Assembly (NCBI GenBank): GCA_963699495.1
Contig: CAVOUB010000001.1
Span: forward strand, 1 to 64,000
Source: JAIBJN01 sp963699495
Lineage (GTDB): Bacteria > Actinomycetota > Thermoleophilia > Gaiellales > Gaiellaceae
Length of the DNA: 64,000 bases
Direction of reading: 5' to 3'
Shown here in pieces: positions 43,738 through 53,200 of this stretch. Made by a program: the position numbers and the translations under genes. The notes beneath the pieces were generated by a model, which was given only the letters and a program-made list of their open reading frames with translations, did not search any database and was not told the origin of the DNA. How positions within the stretch are numbered: position 1 is the stretch's first letter; the number at the start of each line of letters is the position of its first letter.

Positions 43738-44188
43738 GTGGCCGAGAGGACGAAGGAGGAGCTCGACCAAGAATGGGGTGAGCTCGTCGAGGAGCACCGC
43801 CTGGCGATGCCGGGGGTCCAGGTGCTCTTCGCGTTCCTCCTCATCCTCCCGTTCCAGAACCGCTTCGAGCGCCTGACGCACGAACCAGGAGTACGTGTAC
43901 TTCTCGGCGCTGCTCTGCGCCACGATCGCGATCGTCCTCCTGATCACTCCGACGGCCGCGCACCGGATCCGCTGGCGCCAGCAGGACAAGGAGGCGCTCA
44001 TGGTCATGTCGACCCGGGCTGCGATCGCCGCGACCGTCTTCATCGCGGCGGCCATGACCGCCGCGGTCTTCCTGATCACGGACGTCCTCTTCGGCGAACC
44101 GGCGGCGGTGATCGTGGCGTCAGTGATCGCGGCCGCATTCGGCTTCTTCTGGTACGCGTTCCCGCTCTACCGGCGGCTCAAGGACTAG
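43738..44188 (+). CDS. DUF6328-type four-helix membrane protein (apparent frameshift)
   Basis: About 150 residues. It starts ERTKEELDQEWGELVEEHRL and continues PGVQVLFAFLLILPF, then LTH. The frame slips near 43890, and the other frame continues EYVYFSALLCATIAIVLLIT, ALMVMSTRAAIAATVFIAAAMTAAVF and a final helix, ending FPLYRRLKD. This helix order matches DUF6328 membrane proteins. GTG start. The 3' end overlaps the convergent glycosylase gene by 11 bases. Confidence 0.7.
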
Positions 44189-44696
44189 CCGGCCGGGCTC
44201 GAAGGCGAGCGAGCTCCTCCCCGACGAGCGCCAGCGCCGCCTGGAGTCGCGCGCGGTTCACCGGGTCGTTGAGCCAGCCGCTCGCCCCGGAGGGATGTGG
44301 GAGCGGGACGGCGACCGCCTCGCCGAGCGGATAGCGCGAGCCGATGCACTCGGTCAGCCGCGTGAGGCCGAGGACGCGCCGCACCGCGAGGCCGCCGACG
44401 GGCAGGACGAGGCGCGGCCGCAGGAGGCGAAGCTCCCAGTCGAGCCAGAAGGCGCAGAGATCGAGCTCGGCGGGCGCCGGCGGCCGGTCGCCGCGGCCCG
44501 AAGGGTGCTTGCCCGGATAGCAGCGGGTGACGGAGGCGCAGTAGAAGGTCTCGTAGAAGTCGCCCTCGTCGAGCTCGAGCCAGCTCCGGAGCGTGCGCCC
44601 TGCCCGGCCCCTCCACGGCCGCCGCTCGGCCGCCTCGACGACGCCCGGCGACTGGCCGACGATCAGCGCCCGTTGACCGCCACCTCCCTCGAACAC
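44178..44696 (-). CDS. Uracil-DNA glycosylase family protein (5' end uncertain)
   Basis: A repair enzyme of the family 4/5 UDG type. VGQSPGVVEA is motif A (GQxPG), and HPSGASGWLN near the C-terminus is motif B. FYCASVTRCYPGKHP lies between. The in-frame GTG at 44696 is too short: the frame continues upstream as LASLQRDNRTCRACAEAGYPIESLP, which contributes Fe-S cysteines (CRAC), reaching about 44771 before a stop. No ATG, GTG or TTG lies there, so a rare start or a frameshift upstream is likely. Confidence 0.75.
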   Translation of the reverse strand: MFEGGGGQRALIVGQSPGVVEAAERRPWRGRAGRTLRSWLELDEGDFYETFYCASVTRCYPGKHPSGRGDRPPAPAELDLCAFWLDWELRLLRPRLVLPVGGLAVRRVLGLTRLTECIGSRYPLGEAVAVPLPHPSGASGWLNDPVNRARLQAALALVGEELARLRARPASP

Positions 44697-44887
44697 GGGC
44701 AGCGATTCGATCGGGTAGCCCGCCTCGGCACAGGCGCGGCACGTGCGGTTGTCCCGCTGGAGGGAGGCGAGCGAGCGGTAGGACGAGCGTCGCCGGATTC
44801 TTCGACGCTAGCTCTTCTTGCCGGCGACCGCTCGTGCAGCCGACTGGAATGCGATCGCCAAACTCGCCGCTACGATGGGCGGGCCGC

Positions 44888-44976
44888 GGAGAGGTGTCCG
44901 AGTGGCCTAAGGAGCGCGACTGGAAATCGCGTACCCGGTGAAAGCTGGGTCGCGGGTTCAAATCCCGCCCTCTCCG
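44888..44976 (+). tRNA. tRNA-Ser(GGA)
   Basis: An 89-nt class II tRNA. The acceptor GGAGAGG pairs with CCTCTCC, the D-loop contains AGTGGCCTAAGGA, the anticodon loop is CTGGAAA (anticodon GGA), a long variable arm is ACCCGG...GCTGGGT, and the T-arm is GCGGG TTCAAAT CCCGC. The discriminator is G and CCA is not encoded. It is intact, unlike the tRNA-Ser(CGA) fragments at 9480 and 14354. Confidence 0.93.
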
Positions 44977-45066
44977 CCTAGAACCCGTATGGATAGAGGG
45001 TTGCTCCCGGCCCTCAGGCGTGGAGGGTCGGGACGCTGCGTCAGGCCGGCGGCCTCCGCGCCCGGC

Positions 45067-45567
45067 CTAGCCCTCCGAGGCGACGACGAACGCGGCCACG
45101 TCCTGGATCTCCTGGTCGGAGAGCGTCCCCTGGAAGGGCGGCATGACCGCGCCGCCGTTCGTCACCTGCTGGACGACCGCGTCCTGGTCCAGGGTGACCT
45201 CGTCGAGGACGGGACCGACGGTGCCGCTCGTCCCGGCCTCCTCGAGGGTGTGGCAGCTGCCGCAGTTCGCGACGAAGATCGCCTTCCCGGCCTCAGCGTC
45301 ACCCTGGCCGCCTCCGCCTCCGCCGCCGGTCGTCTCGGTGGCGACGCTCTCGCCGCCGCCCTCCTCACCCTCGCTCTCGTGCGACTCGCCGAAGACCTGG
45401 ACGGAGGCGAGCACGATGAACACGAGGCTGGCGGCGACGGCCGCGAAGATGCCGATGTTGCGGCCGGGGAAGCCCGGGTCCCGTCGCGGAATGACGATCG
45501 AGACGACGAGGCTGAAGACGACCAGGACGAAGACTGCGACCCCGATGATGACGTCGTTGCGGCTCAC
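45067..45567 (-). CDS. Membrane-anchored c-type cytochrome
   Basis: A 166-residue protein. Two TM helices at the N-terminus (DVIIGVAVFVLVVFSLVVSIV and GIFAAVAASLVFIVLASVQVF) anchor a Glu/Gly-rich linker and one cytochrome c domain. The heme site is CGSCH (about residue 102). GAVMPPFQGTLSDQEI holds the axial methionine. It probably carries electrons outside the membrane. GTG start. No other cytochrome genes are adjacent. Confidence 0.87.
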   Translation of the reverse strand: MSRNDVIIGVAVFVLVVFSLVVSIVIPRRDPGFPGRNIGIFAAVAASLVFIVLASVQVFGESHESEGEEGGGESVATETTGGGGGGGQGDAEAGKAIFVANCGSCHTLEEAGTSGTVGPVLDEVTLDQDAVVQQVTNGGAVMPPFQGTLSDQEIQDVAAFVVASEG

Positions 45568-45589
45568 CGGCGCCTACGATAACCCGTCC

Positions 45590-46530
45590 ATGCGTCGTGT
45601 CGGCATCCTTGTCGTCGCCGGCGGGGCGCTCCTCGTCGCGGTCGGCCTCACCCTGGGTCACGTCGGGGAGGAGCCCGGCGCGCTCCCCAACTGGCAGGCG
45701 CTGATCCTGGGAATCGTCCAGGGCGCTGACCGAGCTCCTGCCGATCTCGTCCTCCGGCCACCTGATCCTCGTGCCCTGGCTCTTCGACTGGGACTACCTC
45801 GAAACGCACGACGAGTTCAACCAGACGTTCGACGTCGCACTCCACCTGGGGACTCTCGCAGCCGTCGTTGCCTACTTCTGGAAGGACGTGGCCACGCTCA
45901 TGTCGGCCTGGGTGGGAAGCGTGCGCCGGCGCCGGATCCAAACTCCCGACGAGCGCATCGCGTGGTTCGTCGCCGTCGCGACGGTGCCCGCGGCCGTCGT
46001 CGGCGCCCTCGGCGAGAACTTCATCGTCGACAGGCTCGGCGAGCCGTGGCAGATCGCGTTCTTCCTCGCCTTCTTTGGAGTCCTGCTCTGGGTGGCCGAC
46101 CGGACGCCGCCGCGGCGGAAGATGAGCGACCTCGGGCTGGGGACGGCTGTCGCTGTCGGCTTCGCGCAGAGCCTCTCACTGATGCCGGGAGTCTCGCGCT
46201 CGGGTATCACGATCACGGCAGGGCGCTTTCTCGGGCTCGATCGGGACTCCGCGGCGCGTGTCTCCTTCCTCCTCCTCATTCCGATCACGTTTGGAGCCGT
46301 GCTCTGGAAGGGAGTCACCGACGTTCTCCTCGGTGACCTCCCGTCCGGAGCGGCCGGCCCGTTCGTCGTCGGCGTGATCGCCTCGGCCGGCGAGTGGTCT
46401 CCTGGCCATCTGGGCGCTGCTCGGCTACGTGCGCAATCACGACTACACGATCTTCGTCATCTACCGCCTGGCGCTCTCGGCGTTCATCCTTCTCCTGATC
46501 GCCGCGAATCTACGCGGACCGACCTTCTAA
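45590..46530 (+). CDS. uppP: Undecaprenyl-diphosphatase UppP (two apparent frameshifts)
   Basis: About 313 residues after correction. UppP recycles the lipid carrier for cell-wall synthesis. QALILGIVQG and, after a 1-base slip near 45723, LTELLPISSSGHLILVPWLF form the first catalytic region; AVGFAQSLSLMPGVSRSGITI forms the second. A second slip near 46390 returns to SGLLAIWALLGYVRNHDYTI, ending LRGPTF at a TAA. The residues flanking both slips match the family closely, so sequence error is likely. ATG start. Confidence 0.8.
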
Positions 46531-46553
46531 ACTTCTGAGGGGAAGGAGGAACG

Positions 46554-48251
46554 ACGGCAACGCTGGCGAGATTTGCACCGCGAGCGGCCCGCGGTCGGCT
46601 CGCTTTGGCGCTCTGGGCGCTGCTCCTGGCAGCCGTCCTCATCATCGTGGCGACCTGGGTCGCGGGTGAGATCGCCCGTCGCCAGGAGCGCGACACCGTC
46701 GACACGCGCCTGGCCGGGTACCTGCGCGTCGGCCAGGCGGAGTTCGCGGACGCGCTCAGCGAGGCCAAAGCCCGGGCCAGCGCCTCGCCGCATCGCCCGC
46801 GGTGCAGCGGGCGCTCGCCGAGGAGGACCGCGCGGCCGCGCAGGGGCTCGCGCAGACCGAGGAGAACATCGGTCTGATCGCGGGAGACCGCCTCCTCGCC
46901 GGCAAGGACTCCTGGACGGCGAGCCGGGTGGTCGACGTGCTCGACGAGGACCGTGACACCGTCGGCCGCGTGGTGGCGGGCGTGCCCCTGGACGACGAGC
47001 TGGCGGAGCGGCTCGGGCAGGCGGCCGGGATCCTCGACACGGACGTGCTCGCGATCGCCGACGACGGGGAGACGCTCGGCTCCTCGGGGCAGCTTGCGCC
47101 GGGCTCGAGCCTGCCCACGGGGAAGGAGGGCACGACCGACCAGGGCGGCGAGACCTATCGCTTCGTCTCGACGCCGCTTCTCGAGGGGACGGGAGTCGAC
47201 CTGACGGCGCTCTCCTCCGAGGCTCCCATCGCGGCTGCGGTGGACGACACCCGGCGGCGCGCGTTCCTCGCGGCACTGGCCACGGTCGGGCTCGCGCTCC
47301 TGCTCGTCTGGACCGTGTCGCTGGCTCCAGCGGCGGCGCCTCGCGGAGGCGCAGGCCGCGGAGGCCGACCGCGGCAGGCGCGCGCGCGACGTGCGCCGGA
47401 GTGGCGACGAGCAACGCGTCCGCGAGGCGGTTGCCCTCGTCGGCGAGGCGCTGGCCGCCACCCACGATCCGGAGGCCCTGCTCCCCGTGATCCTGCAGAG
47501 CGCGATCGAGGCCACCGGCGCCGCGGGCGCGAGGCTCGTCAGCGGCGGAACGGAGGTCGTCCGCGCCGGGCACCCCGAGGAAGGCGGCGGGCCGCTCACG
47601 CTCATGCTCGGGACGGACGAGGACGGCATGGGCCGCCTCCTGCTCTACCCGCCGCGCGACGGCTCCTTCGACGAGGAGTCGGAGCAGCTCGCGCACTGGC
47701 TGGCGGCCCAGGCCTCCATCGCCATCGAGAACGAGCGCCTCCACCGCACCGTCAAGCGCCAGGCGATCACGGACGAGCTCACGCAGCTCGCCAACCGCCG
47801 CCGCTTCACCGAGACCCTCGCCGTCGAGGTGCGCCGCGCTGAGCGATTCGGCGACCCGCTGGCCCTCGTGCTCGCCGACCTCGACGACTTCAAGCTGATC
47901 AACGACCAGTACGGACACCAGGCGGGGGACGAGGTGCTCCGCCGCTTCTCCGACGTCCTCCGCGAGAACGTCCGCGACTTCGACCTCCCCGTGCGGTACG
48001 GCGGCGAGGAGTTCGCAGTCCTCCTCCCCGAGACCGGGCTGGACGGCGCCGAGCAGCTCGCCCGGCGGCTCCAGGCCGCGCTGCTGCGCCTCCGCATCGC
48101 CGAGGTCGGCGTCGACCGCCCGCCGGTCACCGCGAGCTTCGGGGTCGCCGCGTTCCCGGCGGCGAGGAGCGCGGAGGAGCTCCTGTCCGCAGCGGACGGG
48201 GCGCTGTACCGGGCCAAGGCGGCCGGGAAGAACCGGGTCTCCTCCGCGTAG
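46554..48251 (+). CDS. Diguanylate cyclase with extracellular sensor and GAF-like domain (frameshifted)
   Basis: About 565 residues after correction. TM1 (LALWALLLAAVLIIVATWVAG), an extracellular sensor (from AVQRALAEEDRAAAQG), TM2 (FLAALATVGLALLLVWTV), a GAF-like region (LLPVILQSAIEATGAAGARLV) and GGDEF: LTQLANRRRF, ADLDDFKLINDQYGH, RYGGEEF. RDFD five residues before GGEEF is the I-site. The product is c-di-GMP. Slips occur near 46785 and 47325. There is no ATG/GTG near the AAGGAGG at 46543; an ACG at 46554 is the best-placed start. Confidence 0.75.
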
Positions 48252-48314
48252 AGCCTGCGGCCCTGCTGGAAAATCCCAGCGGAAACTGATCGCTGAGCCT
48301 GATATAAGGAAGCC

Positions 48315-49094
48315 GTGAACTGCCGGGTATGCGGCCGCCAGTTCGACCCGACAGGGTTCCAAGTCATGGTGCCCGGGCTGAAGCACGGCTTCGACCGGGT
48401 GGACTGCGCCCTCGAGGCGAGCGTGCTGGGCCTGCCTCCGGCGCGCAGCGCCGAGCCGCTTCCGGCGGTCGTTCGGGCGCTGCCACCGCCGCTGGCCCCC
48501 GTCCCCTCCCTCGCCGGCCCCGGCCTGACCATGGCCGCCGACAACACGCGTCCGCAGCTCCTCGCGGGGGCCAATCTCGCGCTGCTGGCGGCGGGAACCG
48601 CTGCGACGATCTACCTCTGGCTCCGTGTCTTCGGCGCCGACGCCGGCCCGCTCGCGTTCCCCGCGGACAGCGCCTCGCCCGCGTTCGAGAGGTCGACCGT
48701 GGCGGCAGCCATCGACCTCTCCCCGGCACCGGAGGCGAGGCCGCTGCCCGAGAGCGCCGTGCGCGGCGGCGGCAGCCAGCTCGCCGCCCTGACCCCTGCG
48801 CCCGTTGCATCGGCGTCAGGCGGCGCGAACGGGACGCTCGCCTCGAACCGCTCGCCGTCCAAGCATTCGCAGCGGACCGGCGGCCCGGTCGTGCGACCGA
48901 GCCCGACGCCGCCTCCGCCCGCGCCGCCTGCCGAGCCCACCCCGAGCCGCTCGGCGCCGGTGCCCACCTTCCCGGTCCCGTCGACGCCGCCCGCCGACCG
49001 CGTTCCGGGCCCGCCGCCTCCCGGCGGCGGGGGCGGGCCGAATCCGGAGCAGCCGGCCCTACCCGGCAGCGGCACCCGGCCCGGGTCGGGTTAG
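48315..49094 (+). CDS. Zinc-ribbon, single-TM, proline-rich hypothetical protein
   Basis: A 259-residue protein. MNCRVCGRQFDP is half a zinc ribbon, with DCALEASVLG further on. One TM segment sits at LLAGANLALLAAGTAATIYLWL. The rest is Ala/Ser/Pro-rich with a long proline and glycine tract (RPSPTPPPPAPPAEPTP and GPPPPGGGGGPNP), likely outside the membrane. GTG start. I do not recognise a family. Low complexity makes the C-terminus uninformative. Confidence 0.6.
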   Translation: MNCRVCGRQFDPTGFQVMVPGLKHGFDRVDCALEASVLGLPPARSAEPLPAVVRALPPPLAPVPSLAGPGLTMAADNTRPQLLAGANLALLAAGTAATIYLWLRVFGADAGPLAFPADSASPAFERSTVAAAIDLSPAPEARPLPESAVRGGGSQLAALTPAPVASASGGANGTLASNRSPSKHSQRTGGPVVRPSPTPPPPAPPAEPTPSRSAPVPTFPVPSTPPADRVPGPPPPGGGGGPNPEQPALPGSGTRPGSG

Positions 49095-49162
49095 CAGTCC
49101 GCGGGCCCTGGCGCCCGCTCTCCGGACGCGTCCGCACCCCCGTCATGTAGACAACCGGGGAG

Positions 49163-49954
49163 ATGCGCTGGGTTGCCGTCTTCGTCGTCGCGGCCGTCGG
49201 CATCGCGCTGGGCGCGGCCGGGCTCCTCCTGCTCCGCGACGACGGCCCCAAGGAGCTGCTGCCGGATCTCGACCAGGCCCTGCCGTCGAAGCTCGAGATC
49301 GTCCAGGAGGGGGACACCTATCGCCTGGTCTTCGCCTCCGCGGTGGACAACGTCGGCGGCGGCCCGCTGCTGATCGAGGGCGAGCGCCCGAATCGCACCA
49401 CTCCGGCGCTGGCCGTCCGCCAGCTGGTCCGGCGCACCGACGGCTCGGCCCGGGCCCGAGCCGTTCAGGGGGAGATCCGCTATGTGGAGTCGGAGACGCA
49501 CGACCACTGGCACCTGCTCGACTTCGAGGTCTACGAGCTGCGCCGGGCGGCCGACGGCTCGCTCGTCCGGCCGGACGAGAAGACCGGCTTCTGCCTGGGC
49601 GACCGCTACAGGACCACCGAGGGAGCCCCGGTCGACGGCGCGCCCGACCGACCCGTTTGGACGGACGAGTGCGGCCGCGACCAGCCCGGCCTGCTGCTCG
49701 TCCGGGAGGGGATCTCGCCCGGCTACGGCGCCGACTACGACCCCGAGGTGGAAGGCCAGTTCCTGGACGTCACCAACGTGCCCGCCGGCCGGTACGTCCT
49801 CGTCCATCGGGTCAACCCGGAACGGGCGCTCGAGGAGGGCAACTACGAGAACAACGCGGCTTCGGTCCTCATCCAGCTCCGCCGCGCGGGGGTGATCCCG
49901 TCCGTTCGAGTCCTCGCACGCTGTCCGGACGCCGAGACGTGCTCCGCGCCCTAG
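49163..49954 (+). CDS. Lysyl oxidase-like exported protein
   Basis: A 263-residue protein with an N-terminal membrane segment (VFVVAAVGIALGAAGLLLL). The copper site of bacterial lysyl oxidase-like proteins is visible as ETHDHWHLLDFEVYELR, and TGFCLGDRY and DGNYENNAASV-like endings (EEGNYENNAASV) are typical. The substrate tyrosine-derived cofactor cannot be judged from sequence. ATG start. It probably acts outside the membrane on proteins or amines. No partner gene is obvious. Confidence 0.78.
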   Translation: MRWVAVFVVAAVGIALGAAGLLLLRDDGPKELLPDLDQALPSKLEIVQEGDTYRLVFASAVDNVGGGPLLIEGERPNRTTPALAVRQLVRRTDGSARARAVQGEIRYVESETHDHWHLLDFEVYELRRAADGSLVRPDEKTGFCLGDRYRTTEGAPVDGAPDRPVWTDECGRDQPGLLLVREGISPGYGADYDPEVEGQFLDVTNVPAGRYVLVHRVNPERALEEGNYENNAASVLIQLRRAGVIPSVRVLARCPDAETCSAP

Positions 49955-50015
49955 GGAACCCGCAAGACGATTAAGGTCACGTTAGTTCGCTCTACCGCAT
50001 CGCTGGGACACCGGC

Positions 50016-51014
50016 ATGCGGCGTTACGGTGAGAGAGCAGGCCAACTACGGAAAGCGAACGTGCTCGACCCTCTCATCGATCTCCTGAACTCGAAGACTC
50101 CCGTGTACTCCCCGTTCGGGAGCGTCCTCGTCATCGTCGGCCTCTTCGGGCTGGCCTGGCTGGTTGCGCGCTCGAGCGGCTGGGTGGCCATGCACGTGCT
50201 CGCCTGGCACGACCGCCGGCAGAGCTCGACCGACCTCGAGGCGACCGGGAAGATGCTCAACCTGAAGCGGCGGGAGACGCTGGTCTCGATCATCCGCGCG
50301 GCCATCATCTACGTCGCGTTCGGGACGGCGATCGTCCTCTCCATCGGCCAGCTCATCGGCGGTGTGGACCGCCTGACTGCGATCGCCGGGGCGTCCTTCC
50401 TCATCATCGTGGCCGCCTTCGCCACGCAGAGAATCCTCGTGGACATCCTCGCCGGCCTGACCATGTTCGTGGAGCGCTGGTTCTTCGTCGGGGACACGGT
50501 CATCGTCCACGCGGGGCTCGAGCTCCAGGGGGTGGTCGAGGAGATGTCCCTCCGGCGCACGAAGCTGCGCTCGGTCACGGGCGAGGTCATCCACATCCAC
50601 AACTCTCAGATCCAGGCGGTCCGGGTGCTCCCGCGCGGCGTGAAGGAGCTCGCCATCGAGCTCTTCGTCAGCAAGCGCGAGGCCGGCGAGCAGCTCGTGC
50701 GCGAGGTCTCCTCCATCCTCCCGGAGGGGCCGACGACGTTCGTCCGCAGGCCGTGGATCGAGCAGGTCGACGAGCTCTCGGTCAACCTGACGCGCATCCG
50801 CATCCGCACGACCGTGGCCCCCGGTCGGGAGTGGCTCGTCGAGGGCTTCTTCTCGGACCTGCTCAAGGAGCAGGCGAGCGACTCGCTCATCGTCCACGGT
50901 CCCGTCGTCCTCGCCGTCGACGACCGCGCCACCTGGAGCTTCGCCCGCGCGAGCGGTGCCACCCGCGGCAGCTTCGCCCGCGCAGGCGGCCGCCCGCCGG
51001 TCGGCGTCGCCTAG
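50016..51014 (+). CDS. Mechanosensitive channel, MscS family
   Basis: A 332-residue channel. TM helices occupy the first half (VLVIVGLFGLAWLVA, IIRAAIIYVAFGTAIVLSIGQLI). The pore-lining helix is followed by QRILVDILAGLTMFVERWFFVGDTV, the conserved MscS core, and LQGVVEEMSLRRTKLRSVTGEVIHIHNSQI, the beta domain. ATG 50016 is used; a GTG at 50061 (after KAN) is an alternative. The C-terminus is basic and low in complexity. Confidence 0.88.
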   Translation: MRRYGERAGQLRKANVLDPLIDLLNSKTPVYSPFGSVLVIVGLFGLAWLVARSSGWVAMHVLAWHDRRQSSTDLEATGKMLNLKRRETLVSIIRAAIIYVAFGTAIVLSIGQLIGGVDRLTAIAGASFLIIVAAFATQRILVDILAGLTMFVERWFFVGDTVIVHAGLELQGVVEEMSLRRTKLRSVTGEVIHIHNSQIQAVRVLPRGVKELAIELFVSKREAGEQLVREVSSILPEGPTTFVRRPWIEQVDELSVNLTRIRIRTTVAPGREWLVEGFFSDLLKEQASDSLIVHGPVVLAVDDRATWSFARASGATRGSFARAGGRPPVGVA

Positions 51015-51094
51015 CTCGCACCGACCGTGGAGGAGGACGCCGTCCTCCTCGATCCGGCACGTCTCAAGCGGGCACGGCACGATGGAGGCCGACA

Positions 51095-51520
51095 ATGCCG
51101 AGAGCGCTCCTGGCAGCCTGCCTCGCCGTCGCCGCCCTCGGGGGCTGCTCCGCTTCCGACCCTCCCGACAGCGAGCGCCTGGGCGACCTCGGGCAGGAGC
51201 TCGTCCCGTCCGGTGCCGAGATCGTGAAGACCAGCGAAGGCTCGTGCCCTCAGATCGCCGGCAACCCCTCCTGCGCGCGCGTGTTCTTCACCAGCGGCTT
51301 ACCCGAGGGTGAGCGGGCGGACGCCCTCGAGCAGGCCGCCCGCACGGCAGGCTGGGAGGTCGCCTCGCGGGAGCCGCGGTCCGACGGAACCCTCGTCGAG
51401 CTGGGCCGCGAGGGCTACCGCGCCTTCGCGGCCATCTGGGAGGACGAGCGCGCGGCTCCCTGCCGCGAGGAGCCGGACACGTCCTGCGCGGATGAGATCC
51501 AGGTGATCGAGGACCTGTGA
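51095..51520 (+). CDS. Small lipoprotein
   Basis: A 141-residue lipoprotein. The signal ends in the lipobox LGGC. The mature part has paired cysteines (SCPQIAGNPSCARVFF; PCREEPDTSCADE) that may form disulphides. No family is recognised. The ATG is preceded by GGAGG with proper spacing. The TGA overlaps the GTG of the acetyltransferase gene by 4 bases, so the two are coupled. Confidence 0.7.
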   Translation: MPRALLAACLAVAALGGCSASDPPDSERLGDLGQELVPSGAEIVKTSEGSCPQIAGNPSCARVFFTSGLPEGERADALEQAARTAGWEVASREPRSDGTLVELGREGYRAFAAIWEDERAAPCREEPDTSCADEIQVIEDL

Positions 51521-51981
51521 TCAGGCCGCTCTCACCAGCCGACGCGGACACGTGCGACGCGATCGTGCTCTCGCTCCCGTACCACTTCGGCCACGAAGGC
51601 GGCCGGGCCGAGTGCGCCGAGGCCGTCAGAACCCAGCCGGGGCTCGTCGCCGAGGAGGCCGGGGAAGTCGTCGGCTTCCTGACGCTCGTCCGCCACGACC
51701 CGAAGAGCGCGGAGATCAGCTGGATGGCGGTTCGCTCCGACCGCCGGCGGCGGGGGCACGGCCGCGCCCTGGTCGAGCGCGCCGTCGCCGATCTCGCCGC
51801 CGACGGCGCCGAGCTGCTCTCCCTCCTCACCATGGCCGAGTCGGAGCCCGAGGACCGCGAGACCGACAACTACGCGGAGACGCGAGCCTTCTACCGTGCG
51901 CTCGGGTTCGTCCCGCTGCGCGAGCTCGCGCTCGAAGGGTGGGACGACAGGGCGGTGATCATGGCCCGGCCCCTGCCCTAG
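51517..51981 (+). CDS. GNAT-family N-acetyltransferase
   Basis: A 154-residue GNAT. Acetyl-CoA binding is shown by ISWMAVRSDRRRRGHGRALVERA (R/Q-x-x-G-x-G/A). The later NYAETRAFYRALGFVPLRELAL is motif B with the usual aromatic-Leu-Gly-Phe. GTG start overlaps the lipoprotein stop. Substrate unknown. It overlaps the convergent aminotransferase gene by 4 bases. Confidence 0.87.
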   Translation: MIRPLSPADADTCDAIVLSLPYHFGHEGGRAECAEAVRTQPGLVAEEAGEVVGFLTLVRHDPKSAEISWMAVRSDRRRRGHGRALVERAVADLAADGAELLSLLTMAESEPEDRETDNYAETRAFYRALGFVPLRELALEGWDDRAVIMARPLP

Positions 51982-53171
51982 CCGAAGAGCGGGCCGATGC
52001 GGCCGATGCCCTCCCGGATGCGATCCTCGGACGCGCCGCTGTAGGAGATGCGCACGTTGCGCTCTCCGCCGCCGCCCGCGAAGAACGCCGGCCCGGGCAC
52101 GACCGCAACGCCGGCCTCGAGGGCCCGCCGGGCGACCTCGACGCCGTTCCCGTCCGCGAGCTCGAGCCAGGTGAAGAAGCCGCCTTCGGGGCGCGTCCAC
52201 GTCGCCCTCTCGCCGACGTGCTGCTCGAGCGACTCCATGACCGTGTCCCGCCGGGAGCGGTAGATCTCTCGCGCGCGCAGGATCTGCTCGTCGAGGTGGC
52301 CGCGCCGCCCGTACTCCTCGAGCAGCCGCTGGCCGAGCGCGCCCGCGCACTGGTCGGTGTTCTGCTTCGCCCAGACGAGCTTGGAGACGAGCTCGGAGGG
52401 GCCTGCCGCCCAGCCCAGGCGCACGCCCGGGAAGAACGTCTTCGAGAACGTCCCCGCCTGGAGGACGACGTCGGGGGCGAGGCTGTAGAGCGTCGGCGGC
52501 CGGTCGCCGCCGAAGTGAAGCTCGCGATAGGCGACATCCTCGATCACCAGCAGCCCGTGCCGGCGCGCGAGCTCGACGAGCGCCTCGCGCCGCTCGCCCG
52601 AGAGCGTGACGCCCGCCGGGTTCTGGAAGTCCGGGATCGTGTACAGGAGCTTCGGCGCCGGCCCGGCAGAGAGCAGACGCTCGAGCTCGTCGACGGCCAG
52701 GCCGTCCGCGTCGACGGGCACGCCCTCGACCCGGGCCTCGAAGCTCTGGAAGGCCATGATCGCGCCGAGGTAGGTCGGCGCCTCCACGAGGACGCGGTCG
52801 CCCTTGTCGATGAGCGCCTTGCCGAGGAGCTCCAGCGCTTCGATGGCGCCGCTCGTGAGCATCAGCTCGCCCTCGCCGGGGCGGCGTCCCTCTCGCTCGA
52901 TCCGCTCGGCGACGTAGTCCCGTGGGCCGGCGAGGCCGTCCGTGGGCGCATACTGGAACGGCGAGGCGTCCCCACGCTCCGCCAGCTCTCGCAGGATCTC
53001 GGCCACCGCCGCTCCGGGGAACGTGGCGGGATCCGGGAAGCCCCCCGCGAACGAGATCACGTCCTGCGCGCCGGCGAGGGCGAGAATCTCGAGGAGCCCC
53101 TCGCCCGCGCCCCCGCGCGTACGCGCTGCAAAGAGCGCGTCCCACCGACGAAGCTCCGGCTCGACCGCCAC
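51978..53171 (-). CDS. PLP-dependent aminotransferase (class I/II, LysN/2-aminoadipate type)
   Basis: A 397-residue fold-type I enzyme. LLEILALAGAQDVISFAGGFPDP is the N-terminal lead of the LysN-like class. ITIPDFQNPAG-type binding (LLYTIPDFQNPAGVTLSGER), then IEDVAYRELHF (PLP aspartate-tyrosine pair) and TFSKTFFPGVRLGW (Schiff-base lysine in SK). The substrate is probably an aromatic, branched or aminoadipate-type amino acid. The GTG at 53171 is the best start; the frame runs open further upstream into the permease gene. Confidence 0.85.
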   Translation of the reverse strand: MAVEPELRRWDALFAARTRGGAGEGLLEILALAGAQDVISFAGGFPDPATFPGAAVAEILRELAERGDASPFQYAPTDGLAGPRDYVAERIEREGRRPGEGELMLTSGAIEALELLGKALIDKGDRVLVEAPTYLGAIMAFQSFEARVEGVPVDADGLAVDELERLLSAGPAPKLLYTIPDFQNPAGVTLSGERREALVELARRHGLLVIEDVAYRELHFGGDRPPTLYSLAPDVVLQAGTFSKTFFPGVRLGWAAGPSELVSKLVWAKQNTDQCAGALGQRLLEEYGRRGHLDEQILRAREIYRSRRDTVMESLEQHVGERATWTRPEGGFFTWLELADGNGVEVARRALEAGVAVVPGPAFFAGGGGERNVRISYSGASEDRIREGIGRIGPLFG

Positions 53172-53200
53172 CCGGAGATTCTTGCCGATCGGGCCGCGGG

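Noticed and set aside
48900..49080. Proline and glycine tract as a possible repeat array or CRISPR
   Set aside because: It is low-complexity coding sequence with no regular repeat-spacer structure. No CRISPR array is visible anywhere in the window.
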